From Selaginella tamariscina (lineage: Eukaryota > Streptophyta > Lycopodiopsida > Selaginellales > Selaginellaceae): DNA of 64,000 nucleotides. A model generated the notes under the pieces. The model did no database searches, was not told the origin of the DNA, and was given only the letters and a program-made list of their open reading frames with translations. Position 1 is the stretch's first letter. Every line of letters begins with the position of its first letter. The DNA is taken from assembly GCA_003024785.1 (NCBI GenBank), contig PUQB01000346.1:45927-109926 (forward strand), given 5' to 3'. Both the position numbers and the translations under genes were made by a program. This document shows positions 29,786-41,881 of this stretch, piece by piece.

Positions 29786-30060
29786 TAAGTCACTCAAATA
29801 CTAAGCTTCTACATAATTAAGTTGGTGAGAAGTCAAATCAACTTCTACAAGCATGGATATATACTTTGAATGATGACACAACAAATGGAATTGTAAATAC
29901 TCTTATTGTATGCAAACTCCAAATATTACAATGTCAATTCTAATTGTTCTAAGTAAATTTAACATTCTTATAAAATACTTTTTTAAACACTCCACCAAAT
30001 TGTTTATTTATGAATGGAAAAAAAATGCAAAAGATTAATAGTTTCCCATTCACAAATGTC

Positions 30061-31559
30061 AAGCCACAATCCAAGAACAAAGAAGCGAGCAGGATTTTGA
30101 AAACAAGAAAGCTTGATTCAGAAGCAGGACAAGAAGCAGGACAAGAACTAGGAACTAGGAATAAGACAAGTGTCAATTCCTAGTGTGGTAGAGCAAAGCA
30201 AGGCCTTGGCTACTAACTTGTTCGGATAGGAACCTATACCCAACCATTTGTTAAAGTCTAGCCTTTGACCTTAACTAAAGTTAAGGTTAAGGGTTTGCAC
30301 AATATTTCATGCTTGAAAATAGGTAACAAGGGCCAATAGAGCTAGTGTGCAAACACACTAAGTTGAGATCTCAACAGTGTTATAGAAAAGCGCCTTCAAC
30401 TCTTAACTCAGGACGTTACACTACACTATAGTTATAACACTGAATCTCTCTTCCCCTCCCCCCCCCCCCCCCCCAAGATTATAAATGGAATCATTTTAGT
30501 AAATAAATAAATAATAAATAAAAATAAAATTAATCCTTAACATTAAAAGAGGTTACCCAACAACTAGTGTTAAATCAAAATATTAAAACTCTAACCCTAA
30601 CCTCCTTATATATTAGGATATGACATCTTTGAACCATTGATTATGATTTGAATTTGGATATTTGATTTTGGATTTGAATATGGATCTTTAATTCTATATT
30701 TAATTCTATATTTAAATCTATATATCTAAATTTGGATCATTAATTTTTAAAACTAGAATATTTAAAGAAATATTCTAATGTTGGCATATTCTCATAATAG
30801 CATCAGCATTAACTTAGTATATTTTGGTGGTCCATGACTAGAGTGGGATCCAAGCTTGTCGAGGTATTGAATATAGAATGTGGTAATGACTTGTTGTGCA
30901 TTTCTCCACATGCTCCCAAGTGTGGTCATTAAAAAAGTAACTAACCCAATTAATAAAGTAATAAAGCTTACTATGAAGGAGTTTGAAGTCTAAATAGCAT
31001 GAACTTCATATTCAAGTGAGTTTAACAAGTGGTGGTGGTTGCACAATATGGTTAGAAATGGTACTAGGTGTATATGGCTCAAGAAAGAAAACATGGAAAA
31101 CTCAGTGGATCTTCATGGTAAGAGGAAGTTAAAAATGAAACACACCTTGTTGAATTAAAAATGGTCCAAGGCATTGATAATTGAGCTTCTAACATAGTCG
31201 GGTAGTTCATAAACTATGTCGAAGAAGCCAAACTCAATTACCAACTTGGAAAATAAGGGCAATTTGATGGCATCGATTGGTAATTATCTTGTGGAGGCTT
31301 GGTTCTGGTGGAGGTGATGAGTTAACTCTTTATGAATAATTTGAAAATGGTTAAGGCAATCTTTTGCTGATGGGTTGGCCGAAACATCAACATGAGCATG
31401 TAACAACTATGAGGATGCTGACAATTGATTATAAAGAATGCATGAGTTGTTGTATGTGACTTCTATAAGGGGCAAGAGTTCGACCTAATTGTCATGTTAG
31501 TAATTGTTAAAGCACCAAAAGTATTACTTTAAGGTCTAAATGGTGAGTTCAAATTGATT
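30061..31559. other. Degenerate repeat DNA with a poly-C run
   Basis: No gene was supported. A run of 17 C (30458-30474) is striking in an AT-rich background and may mark an assembly or sequencing difficulty. The rest may belong to the adjoining Ty3/gypsy fossil but shows no clear domain. Confidence 0.35.
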
Positions 31560-33180
31560 ATAGGTTTATGGTTTATACCCTGAGGATAATTGTAAACAAG
31601 ATTGTTGTAGAGTAGCAACTTGTTCTAAACTTGAATTGATTATAGTCACCAAGGCTATACTAGGAACCAAATTTGAGGTTTTATCATGAGCAATATAGTT
31701 TAGAACATCTTGAGCAATTGGATCTATTGGTACTGTTGCATAAACCATGTCAAGAATGCTTAAAATCCACTGGAACTTTCAAGACTTCAGTAACATCAAC
31801 TTTAGTCGGTCTGATCTTAAAAGAACATGTCGTTGTTGGTCAAACGCCAAGTCAATGGGACAAGGAGCTAAGTAGGACCATTGAGATAGATCACTTGCTT
31901 TACCTTGTTGTGAACTTCGTTAATACGTGATGACAAAGTTGAACTATGTTAAGAATTGGGCCCAACAAAACTACCAATGACTCAAAACTCATGTTAACTA
32001 AAAGTACATGAAATTCTTATGGTTGTTATAAACTATTACTTGGTGTGGCAAACCCTTTAAAAAGTGCCTCCATTCTTTAAATGAATTAATGATAGTGAAA
32101 AGCTCTTATTATATACTTCGTAATTATTTCCAGTGCAACAAACTTGTGAAAGTGAAATGTTACTATGTGAAGTTGACCATCTTCACTGATTTGGGACATA
32201 ATGTTATCTAATGCAAAGTTCGATGCATTAACCTTAATGACAAAAGGTCTGTCAAGATTTAGATGAGCCAATATTAGAGCAAATATGAAGGCATGCTTTA
32301 AGGTGTTGAAGGTAGATTTTACCTTTATTGTTCATACAAATGGCTTGTTCTTCTATGTGAGTTTGGTGAGTGGTAGCACAATTTTGGAGTAGTTCTTATG
32401 AACTTATAGTAGAAGTTGGCAAAACCAAAGAAACATTAAACATTGGTATGGACTATGGGACCTACCAATCCAACACAATTCTCACCTTGGAAAGATTATT
32501 AAAACTTCTTCTTACAAGACAATGTACCCAAGAACTCCTAGCATAAAGGACATGGTGTCACAATTTTTGCTCCTTATGCTTCTCCAATGTCTTGAAATAT
32601 ATAAGAATGTTGTCAAGGTACAATATCATGAACACGTTTATTTCACTAAAGATATCATTGCCTATGTGTTAAAGTGTGTGGTGAGACCAAACAACATCAC
32701 TATGTATTTGAAATATCTGTATTGCATGCGAAATGCAGTCTTCCACTCATCCCCTAGGTTGATCTTGATTAAGTTATATGCACCTTTGAGGTCCATCTTG
32801 GTGAAGTACTTGGCCCTAGTAAGATGCTCTAACAAGCTTGATATCAATAGTAAGGGATACCAATTTCATACCGTTACTTTGTTGTAGCCACGATAATCCA
32901 CTACCAAATGCAATGAATCATCTTGTTTTTTTCTATAAAGTAAATGGTGCACCAGCTTGAGACTTTGAGTGTTGAACAAACCTTGTGGAAAGGTTTTTCC
33001 TTGATGTATGTTTGCAAAATCTCAATCTCTCTAGGAGAGAGCCCTGCCACCAAGTCAATGGGTAGTCATATGGCCAATGTTCCAAGAACTTATTGGCTTT
33101 GACCTTGTTGAAGACATAAGCAAACTCATTATACTTAGCTGGTAGCTAGATTAGTGACTTACTTGAGTTAGACTCGGGTG
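31560..33180 (-). mobile_element. Ty3/gypsy retroelement fossil, pol fragment
   Basis: On the minus strand this reads as Ty3/gypsy pol: a reverse-transcriptase region ([16 protein letters not shown] and the YIVMLFGLT block, about 32660-33060) followed by an RNase H region (RPFVIKVNASNFALDNIMSQ, about 32090-32260). It is broken in many places and clearly old. No LTR pair could be assigned with confidence. The flanking family B copies (28490-30060 and 37690-38290) are direct repeats on either side and could be remains of a larger nested insertion. Confidence 0.75.
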
Positions 33181-34369
33181 CTAGGTGATAACTACAAAAA
33201 ATTGATGAAGGATCCCACTTACCCTCTTGGATAAGTTCATTCAATGAGATTGTGCAAACTCGCAAAGGCTTCAAACTTAGTTTGAAAAATTGGCAACCTT
33301 GACCTCACTTGGCCAAACTAAAACATTACTTGCTTAGTTGATGGTTGGATTGTGCATCTCCAAACCACGGTTACCAAGAATAATTGGATATTCATAATTA
33401 CTAATCATGTTGAAGGAGATTCTACAAGAAGTGTTTCCCAATGTCACTTAGATGGACTCAAATTGATGATCTGGCTTTCGGAATTGGGAGCGAAGACGGA
33501 ACTATGGCACATGAATCTAAGTTCTCATGGCACCAATTTAATCCATTGCCCTTTCAGCAATCATAGCGTATGTATGGTAGAGGTGCATATCAGGGAGAAG
33601 GATTGCAAAATGTGCAAGTCAGCAATTTCTGGTTGGAGGAAGAAGATCCACGCCAGTAGTAGCATCCAAGGGCGATGCATAGGCGGATATGTCTTTCAAG
33701 TGTCAAAGAGCGTTTGCAAGCCACATATATCTAGGTGCAATTCACACAGATCCTTGCAAACTTCAATAGGAGGTTGTGGAGCAGATGGTTGTAGGTGGGA
33801 ACAAGATGCAAGATGCAACACAGTTGGCAGTGAATCTTTTCAACCATTTGGTCGATGTAGGGTATACAGTCAAGGATAGAGCCAACATCCAATGAGTAAT
33901 TGTGCAAGCGATGGAGAACATTATGGCACCAAAGACGGCGATGATCCATGATATATTTGACAAAGGGGTGCAACATCTAGAGAAGCCTCGAACACTAGTT
34001 CAGTTATGGAGATCAAGCCTACACAGACAATGTAGGAGCCAATGACATTATTTTAGAGGCTTGTTCAAGCTCAAGATGAGAGTCAACAACTATGATTGTT
34101 TTGACAGTTGTAGTCAATGAGTTCTAGCATCTTCAAGAAAAAAATAAGCAACTTAGAAAGGAGATGTAGGCTTTTCGTCTCCAGGTTGCAATGATATAAC
34201 AAGAATAGGACAAGGAGAAAGCAGATTTCTAGAAGTACAAGGACCAAACGAAAGCTGAGTATCATGAGGATACTTAAAGACGTGTTGCCGTGAGCACACA
34301 ACAACAAATAAGGAGGGAACAATGTTAAAGGTAAAATGTTAGGAGCATAGAACATCAAAGTTGCTTAGA
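33181..34369. other. Degenerate segment, possibly the 5' part of the same fossil
   Basis: The 175-codon plus-strand frame at 33352-33879 is antisense-like, with no family features. Bases 34080-34330 read on the plus strand as charged, Glu/Gln/Lys-rich coiled-coil-like peptide with interruptions, resembling the segment at 39.3-40.1 kb in style. No firm assignment. Confidence 0.3.
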
Positions 34370-35090
34370 ATAATCTTTTTATAAAGTTTATAAATAAATA
34401 TTTGCTTATGTTTTGAAAATTTATATATTTTGTAGTTTTAATATGCTTTGGTGGTTAATCAATGTAATATTGTTGGAGATACCCAAAGAAAAGTGACATT
34501 AGTAAATGAGAAGAATTACGATAGAAAAACAAAATAACAAATTCATTACGACAAGAGTTGAAAATAAAATCATAGTAACAAATTCATTATGACATTCTTA
34601 ATTTTAAGTTTAAAATGTAAATTTATAAATTCTTTAGTTTTTTAATTTTAATGTTTAAGTCAAAAATGTGATTTATATTTAAAAATAAAATCCCAATACT
34701 AATTTATAAATTTAACCTTAAAATAATGATGTAATTTGCATATATTTAATGTTTATTCAATTTAATATTTAATTAAACTATGTAACATATGATTTAAAAC
34801 TAAAAGATAAAAAATATAAAGTATATTTCATTGTCTATTTTACATGCAGACTTATTACAATTTATAACTCACCACAAGAATTTAATGTACAGCTTAACCT
34901 TTAATAATTTTTACCTTTAACTAACATTCTCTTTTAAATTGCATATATAAAATAACCTTAAGATTAAAACATACTAATTATTTTCTTAAGTGGGCAGCAG
35001 TTCTAAATAGTCTAAAGGCACATCCACCATAGTGATAATGCCAATGCATATATATGTACTGTAATCCTTATTATCTTTTATGGGCCTAAG
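34370..35090 (+). repeat. Dispersed repeat family C, copy 1
   Basis: Matches 59445-59880 on the same strand through TTTATAAATAAATATTTGC, TTTGTAGTTTTAATATGCTT, CAATACTAATTTATAAATTT and AGTGATAATGCCAATGC. Copy 1 is longer because of internal indels. It is AT-rich and non-coding. Such a pair suggests a MITE-like or other non-autonomous element, but ends were not defined. Confidence 0.75.
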
Positions 35091-35672
35091 CGCACATACG
35101 GTTAATTTGGTTAGTTTTATAGAAGTATAGTTAATGATTAATTAAATTAATTTCCCACTCATATAGTTAATTTTAAACAATTGTTTCACACTATAGAATA
35201 GTTAATCTGATTAAATTATAATAAACTTATGTTGTTGCGCACATAATTTAGGGTTTAAATTATGTATTTAAAATTTTAAAATTTAAATTTAAATTTAAAA
35301 AAAAAATTAATTAGTTCATAAGGAAAATTAAAAGCTCTTTCCGAACATGTTCTACCTCTCCTACATGAAAAGGGGAGGGATCTTCATCTCATTTTTCCTA
35401 CCGATAATCAAAATCATGTTCTTTTTTTACATCTTGTTCCATGAACTCTCCAAGGACCATTACCATCTCCCATGTCAAGAAGGATATTATATAAACATAA
35501 ACACGCAAGGACCTATATATATATGAGTGTGTGAGTTAAAATTCTTTGCTAGTTTACATTTTCTATACTTTTTGGTAACATGCAAATCCGTCCTTCTAAT
35601 ATTGAAATCTCTCATTTAATAATTTAGAACAATACTCCACACGCACCTTACCTCTATATACACAAGTATATT

Positions 35673-37247
35673 CTAATTTATAATAGTGTATATACTAGTT
35701 ATATGTGATATATACATGTAATGGGCTGCATTAAAGAGACACTCAAGAGGTGTTCTCCCTCCTACGATGTATGAGGTCATGAACTTTGTGGTTAATGCAT
35801 ATCCTTTGTCAACTAGTATATAAGGCTTTATATATTTGCCATATATAATTAGTTGCCTTAAGATAGACCCTTCATTTATCTTCTTTTGGAGCTCAAACAA
35901 ACATAACAACCTCCATATAAGCACACATACATGTATGGATTGCTATATACAGACTAGTATATATGCTAGTATATACAAAGAATAAAGTAGAAAACTATGT
36001 AGGGACTGTTATATGTATACAGCTACTTTGATAAACCTTCAACTCATGAATAAAAAAATTCCTATATTTTAATATTAATAATATCTCTTACTAAGTTTTA
36101 CAATTACTAATATCTATGAACAATTAAATATTAAACATATATATTCTACTACTAATTTAAGGATGCTAGTTGTTAAATACTGAATATATATAGTTGATAA
36201 TATATATATATTATATATATATATATATAGATGCTAGTAATATAAGGAATAGTTAAATAGTTTATATACTATTGCTAGTTTTATGGCTCCTAGTATACAC
36301 AAACTGTTAAATATTGAGTATATATATTGTTACATATTAGTAGTATATAAAGCTATATATTGCTACATATGAATTCCACAATTATTACAAGTATATAATG
36401 TTATATATTTAATATTTATTGTTATATATGGATTCTACAATCGTATGTTAAGACATACACTTGGAGCTCCTATGAAAGCTGAGAGAACCATCTATTTGCA
36501 TCTACACCACTTAAACCACGATGTTATAACTTTTTTTCATGTTGTAATAATCCACATCTACAAACATCAACATATATAATTCTATATTTAAAATTGGTTA
36601 CTTAAGTGTACCATCTAGACTAGGTGGCTTGTAGATCTCTATATGTGCGCAATCAATAGCCCTTGCAACATTGGGAAGACTACATATTCTTAAACCCAAT
36701 AGCCACTATGTCCACTTTCTCAGGTGTATCTAGGAAGTGTATAATGTCATGGTACACCTCCCAAATTGCCGTGCAAGTATCAATGAAGATCTTTAAGGTT
36801 GTAGTAACTCCTATACCAAACATTTTTGACACAGTTAGTAACTCTACATCTCTTGCAAATTGAAACAAAGTGCCACTCAAACGCAAATAGGTACAACACA
36901 CTTATAAGTAGTGTCTTGGTGCCTAAGACAATCTTTCAAGCAAGCTACAAGACCTTTGTATGTACATCGACGCATGTGAAAGATCTCCAACTAGCAATTA
37001 TTGTCATAGAACTTCAACAAAAACTTATCAAACCAAGAGTAAGATCTTAGTTTGACCCACCATTCACCCTTGCTACTGATAACAATTTGCTCTCTATCAA
37101 TGCAATGAGTTGATTATCCTTAGCCTCATCCTCTTCTAAGAGCTCATGAGTTTGACGAAGTCGATCATCGCCAAAAACAACCTTCACAACTGCCATAGTT
37201 GTTTGCATTACAATTGCTACTAGCCCAAAAAGATCCTTTACTTCCAT
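35673..37247 (-). pseudogene. PIF/Harbinger-type transposase remnant
   Basis: Three minus-strand blocks in transposase order. 37047-37247 is an N-terminal frame with no clear motif. 36600-36901 gives VSKMFGIGVTTTLKIF, CTAIWEVYHDIIHFLDTPEK and then, in another frame, NVARAIDCAHIEIYKPPS, which is the first DDE region (usual form GAIDGTHI.I..P). 35673-35924 gives PYILVDKGYALTTKFMTSYI and FNAAH, the later DDE_Tnp_4 region with its catalytic Asp in VDKGY. Between them, 35925-36600 is AT-rich sequence without the middle of the domain, so this copy is inactive. The helix-turn-helix before the first DDE block is typical of the family. It could have supplied transposase for the nearby Tourist-like element, but no matching TIRs were found around it. 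Confidence 0.75.
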
Positions 37248-37324
37248 GGTCTATTTTCTAGACTATAAATAATCGAATGCTAAACTATAAATAATTGAAC
37301 TTATGTTCTATTTGATTATGGCGC

Positions 37325-37670
37325 ACACTCATGTCCTCATTAAGTACTCGCCTTATAAGAGTTGTACTCCCGGATGAGAATGATTCCTCAAGGGGTAACT
37401 CTGTCACGAAAGTATGTGTGAGACATGTCTCCTTGATGAGGTTAGGGCATGAGCCTGTCTAAGTCTCCTGGAGCAAAGTCCTAAAGTCTACCCCGGTTGT
37501 CCTCTGGGGTTCGGGGATGATCATTCTAAGGATTTAGGATAGAACCTTAAGTCTCATGCCTATTTAACATTTAAGTTAGACTATTAAGATTGTCTTGGAA
37601 AGACTTAGTGTTGTTCACATTAGGTGATGACTCTGGATGGTCACTTGATACCATGTGTTGCCACGTGTTG
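37325..37670 (-). repeat. Family A repeat, inverted copy
   Basis: Its complement matches 26270-26580 (GTGAACAACACTAAGTCTTT, ATGAGACTTAAG, GAATCATTCTCATCCGGGAG). It lies about 0.7 kb from a same-strand family A copy (38400-38690) with a family B copy between, giving an inverted arrangement of A sequences around B. Confidence 0.7.
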
Positions 37671-37689
37671 ACCCTTTAAATTGAAACTT

Positions 37690-38290
37690 TGACAATAAGG
37701 ACAAGGCCAACAATAGCATATTAAGAAGGTTGTAACCTCTAGACAAAAGAGGAAAGATGCATTATAAATTCCGTGATCGATTGAAATGGTGTGCCTATGA
37801 ATATTTAATTCATACATTTTTTAACATGTTTGAATAAATAAATTTTATATAATAAGTTTATTTAATGTATGTAGTCGTTGAATAGCCCTTAGATTCAAGA
37901 GTTGTGCCAAGTGCCACAAACGTGGCTCTTAAATGCCAACTCTAGAACCCCTCAGTGAGGCATGACTTAAATGCTTTATTGAGGTGGCATTTAACAAAGA
38001 AAAGTCTAATTCAGCTCAATACTGAGCTTTTGCATATCTAAGTTGGTGAAAAGTCAAACCAACTTTTAAAGACATTCGTGGATATGATACTTCAAATGAC
38101 GACATGTTAATGAAATTAGAAATACTCTTGTTGTATGCAAACTCCAAGTATAATAAATATTAATTCTAATCATTCTAAGTAAATTTGACATTCTTATAAA
38201 TAATACCTTTTAAAATATTCCACCAAATTGTTTATTTATGAATAGGAAAAAAATGTAAAAGATTGATAGATTCCCATTTGCAACCCAATA
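37690..38290 (+). repeat. Family B repeat, uninterrupted copy
   Basis: Matches the outer parts of 28490-30060 and lacks the Tourist-like insertion, so it serves as the empty site for it. No coding content. Confidence 0.75.
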
Positions 38291-38399
38291 ACCTTTAAAA
38301 CTTCAGCGACACATGTAGGTCCATTGTTTAACTTAACAAAATGTGTTTTAAATATGAATGATGCAAAATTATTCATGTGAGTAGGAAATCAACAACACT

Positions 38400-38690
38400 A
38401 TGGGTTAGGCATTATCACTTACCCTTTAAGAAATCACCCTCATCCGGAAGTACAACCCTTTAGGGTGAGAAAGGGACCTTAACACACGACTAACCCTTAA
38501 GGGTTTGAAAGGCCAAGCTATACCTTAGTCTCATGGTTTGTACTTAGTGTCAACATGAGTGTGCGTCTGAGGTGGTTGTACTAAGGTTAGGTTTGGATAA
38601 CCCTAATTGCATAATCACGAAAGGGCTCTTGCTAATGAGCTTAGATTGTTGAACTCCTAAACATGTTCACACACCCCCAAGAAGAACATT
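38400..38690 (+). repeat. Family A repeat, direct copy
   Basis: Matches 26600-26900: AAATCACCCTCATCCGGAAG, GTTAGGTTTGGATAACCCT, CACGAAAGGGCTCTTGCTAA. It runs into the terminal repeat of the next unit at about 38680. Confidence 0.7.
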
Positions 38691-40400
38691 GGTTGGCAAT
38701 GGTATGGCCACCACCAAAGCAGATAGCTAGAATGCATGAGTGGCTGCCCTCAAATGGAGGTCGAGACCATGGGCAGATGGCCAACCTTGGCAACCCCAGA
38801 ATGGTGGGAAAAGTAATAATTGTCAAGCAGCACTAACAAGATTGAAAGAGGTGTGGTGGCATTGATAGTGGGCTAGACTTGATCATAACCACCCAAGGTG
38901 CAAAGGCCGGAACGCGTGGGGGAAGTTAAGGTTTAGGAATCTGCAAAAGGAGCGAAGGACCCCGACGACAAGATTCATCCCAATGGCTCCTCAATTACTT
39001 CCAAACTTGTCACATGTACCCCAGCTGCAAACACACATAGCATTAAGCCACCAATGTTCCAATCCCAAGAACCAGCTAGACATGCCGGATAACTACCACC
39101 ATCACCATCGGTTGAACCCAAGGATGAAGGAAAAGACTCAAAGGTCCGATTGTTAGGCACCTATCACCACTCTCTCCCAAATGGGCATTGGGCATCTTCA
39201 GACCATAATGAACTCGCAAATGCCTTTGACCAGGTTATAGAGGGTGTGGCAATACATAATGGCCTAGACCTCAATGGGATAGTCAAGGAACATGACGCCA
39301 TTGTGGAGAAGCTCATGGAACAGTATTAGGCCACCAAATGATACAACGTGCAAGTCATCCAAGGTGTCCAACAATGAGAAAGAGTAGAGAAAGAGTTAGT
39401 AGACATGCAGCAAAACTGCATCTCGGTAACTGCCTCATTTGATAAGCTCCATAAGTGGCATGAGGACCTCAAGGGAAGCCATGAGCAACTATAGCACGAC
39501 CACAAGTATGTGGTGGTTGAGGGAACTTGACAAGCCCAAGAGCTTGGTACAAGACTAGAGCAAAAGGAGGAGGAGCTCTAGGAAGCATATAGGTCAGTGG
39601 CAGTGGCAAGAAAAGAGTTGCACCAATGCAATGAATAGCTTGCAATGCTAGCAAAGGTTAAAGGCATGACTGACTGCACAGGATAGGGAGACCACACATG
39701 GAGATTGGGCCATGGTTGTCTAGCCCTAGTAGGATGAAGATGTAAAGTAAGTGCGAGTGGCCGAAGTCAAGGTGGACCAAATGTTAACTATGATCAAGGA
39801 GTTGAAGGAAGACGCACAGCTACGAGCACCGAATCAAGGATTATGACTCTGAGAGTTCTAACCCTCCTGGAAGGAGAACGGCTGGGTTACAACGGCCACT
39901 GAAGGGTTACAACGGCCACTGAAGGGTTACAATAGACACAGGAGCGGATTGAGGAGCTCAAGGCCCAGCTTGCACAAGCCCAAGAACATGAAGCAAGTAG
40001 AGCAGCCAAGTTCTAGGGGGCCACTGAGCTTAGAGATGCAACGATATCTACACTAGAGCTCAAGCTGGAGGTGGTGGAGAAGGAAGTTGCCACATACCGC
40101 AAGCACTTAAGAGTGGGTCAAAGGGCAATAAGGATGTGGCCTAAGGATGTGCCAACACGTAAGTTTGAACATCTGGTTGGCACTGGTACGGCTACCACCA
40201 AAGTGGATAGCCACTATCCACTCGTGTTGCTGTTTCAGGGTTGCCAAGGTCAGCCGGGTCTTGGCCTCAATCTAGGGGCAATTGCTCATGCGTGTTGGTG
40301 TTGACAAGATTGAGACAAGTGTTAAGCAGCAATGACAGCCAGCTAGACCCGATGTCTTAACCAACCACCCAAGGTGTAGAGGACAGCATGCATGGGGAGG
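38680..40400 (+). mobile_element. Unit with direct terminal repeats and a coiled-coil-like interior
   Basis: Segments 38680-38920 and 40160-40400 are related direct repeats (TGGTTGGCAMTGGTA, CCACCAAAG.GGATAG, AACCACCCAAGGTG..AG). The interior (about 38930-40160) reads on the plus strand as Glu/Gln/Lys/Leu-rich, coiled-coil-like peptide interrupted in several places. It contains a 21-base tandem repeat GGGTTACAACGGCCACTGAA (39891-39935). The interior is more GC-rich than its surroundings. It may be a small LTR-type fossil with a gag-like or captured interior; the family is unknown and no polymerase was seen. Confidence 0.45.
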
Positions 40401-41447
40401 TGTGTTAAAACAATTAACTATTACCCGGTCCTATTAAAGTCACCCAATAAAAGGGTGCCAGCGCTACAAACAATTACCACCCGACCCACTATGAGTTCTT
40501 CACTTGACATATATATATATTAATTAGCTTTTAGTCGATTGTTAAACTATTTAAATAATTATTATTTGGTAGAAAGATATTACTAGCATTAATTAATTCA
40601 TATTTTACACAAGTACGCACTAGCCCTTGGTCGTGTTTGTGTCTGCACTGTATCAACACTGAGGACAAAGATGTCGTAGCCAAAGTACTGAAGTACGCCC
40701 CCCGACCCTGCCGCGGGGGATGGCACCAGCGGTAGGTATCGAAGAAGAAAGAAGAAGAGATGCCCTCCTGCGCTGCTCCGCTTTGGGACACAGAGTAAGG
40801 GGTTTGACTTTAGATTCAAACAACATTATAACTGGATTTAATAAGAGAACACTCCCAAATGTAATTAAATTATATTCTTTAGAATATTCTTTTTCTATGA
40901 GAACAAGATTTAGAGAATATTCTATTACACTTGAGTCCGAATCCATTAGAACTCGTCCGGGAAATCTGGCTGGGATTACATGGCCCTAAAGAACTTCTCC
41001 TACAGGTGTATATACGCTATACTTACATGTGTGTGTACTCTATTTAGGAAGATGACATTTACTATCTCATATGAATATTTTATACAATATCAAATTTGAT
41101 ATACTAAATGTATATTTATCAAACCAAAACATATGAAAAATGCGCGTAACAAGATCAAATATGTGCTTGTTATAACACTAGAGTAAGAATGTGTTGTAAC
41201 TAGGGATAAAATTCATGACATCTTTAAAGTAAAGATGCTTATCTCAATAGTATATCCGTTCATCAACATGAGACACGTACTGCATGAAAGATTTCCTATA
41301 CTAGCTGTGTGCGTGTTTGTAAGAGAGAGTGAATCACACACACTGTACATACCATGACGACCGCGATCTGGACAGTGTGTCACCAGGATTGTATAAGATA
41401 TCTACTATGTTATCAACAGGGATACTCTCTGTACGTTCATTACCCTT

Positions 41448-41523
<76 letters not shown>

Positions 41524-41881
41524 ATGTAAAGTTTGTATCAGCTTAAGTTATACAGTTAAAAGCTAAACTTATTTAGTATTTTGTATTTGAGGTGGGGGAG
41601 GGTCGATCACTGCTTTATTAAATTAAAATTAAAAAAAAAATATACTTTACATTTTTTATGTTCAATCTATGTTTTATTATTTTGATTTAAAAATTTAACG
41701 TTAAAGTGGTAATTAGGTTTAATTTGGTGTGCATGAATATTCGGCCTATTTCAAATAAAATAATATATTAAGTTTTAATAAAAAAAAGTTTGATTATTGT
41801 TTTTATTATAATTCATTAAAAATTTAAAAAAACAATTATAGATAATATGGAAGAAGTTTAACACCTCAAGATATGATGAAC
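40401..41881. other. Mixed intergenic region with a possible captured exon
   Basis: A GC-rich island at about 40650-40800 on the plus strand has a possible exon-like reading (NTEDKDVVAKVLKYAPRPC) with no family match. After it, to 40990, GAATATTC words recur, as in the LRR-like debris at 43.8-46.1 kb. A (TA)n tract lies at 41450-41523. Nothing else was supported. Confidence 0.3.

Larger units (their letters stand above)
28490..30060 (+). repeat. Dispersed repeat family B, copy split by a DNA element
   Basis: The outer parts, 28490-28620 and 29789-30060, match the uninterrupted copy at 37690-38290 in the same order: AATAGCATATTAAGAAGGTT, TTGAGGTGGCA, TTGTATGCAAACTCCAA, CACCAAATTGTTTATTTATG. 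The middle is a later insertion (see next entry). Confidence 0.8.

Noticed and set aside
33352-33879. 175-codon plus-strand frame
   Set aside because: It is opposite to the pol fossil region, has no domain and mixed composition, and is probably an antisense chance frame.
28490-38290. Family B copies as the definite LTRs of the 31.5-33.2 kb gypsy fossil
   Set aside because: They are direct repeats on either side, but the interval also holds a Harbinger remnant and family C, the ends lack a clear TG..CA with a target duplication, and no primer-binding site was found.
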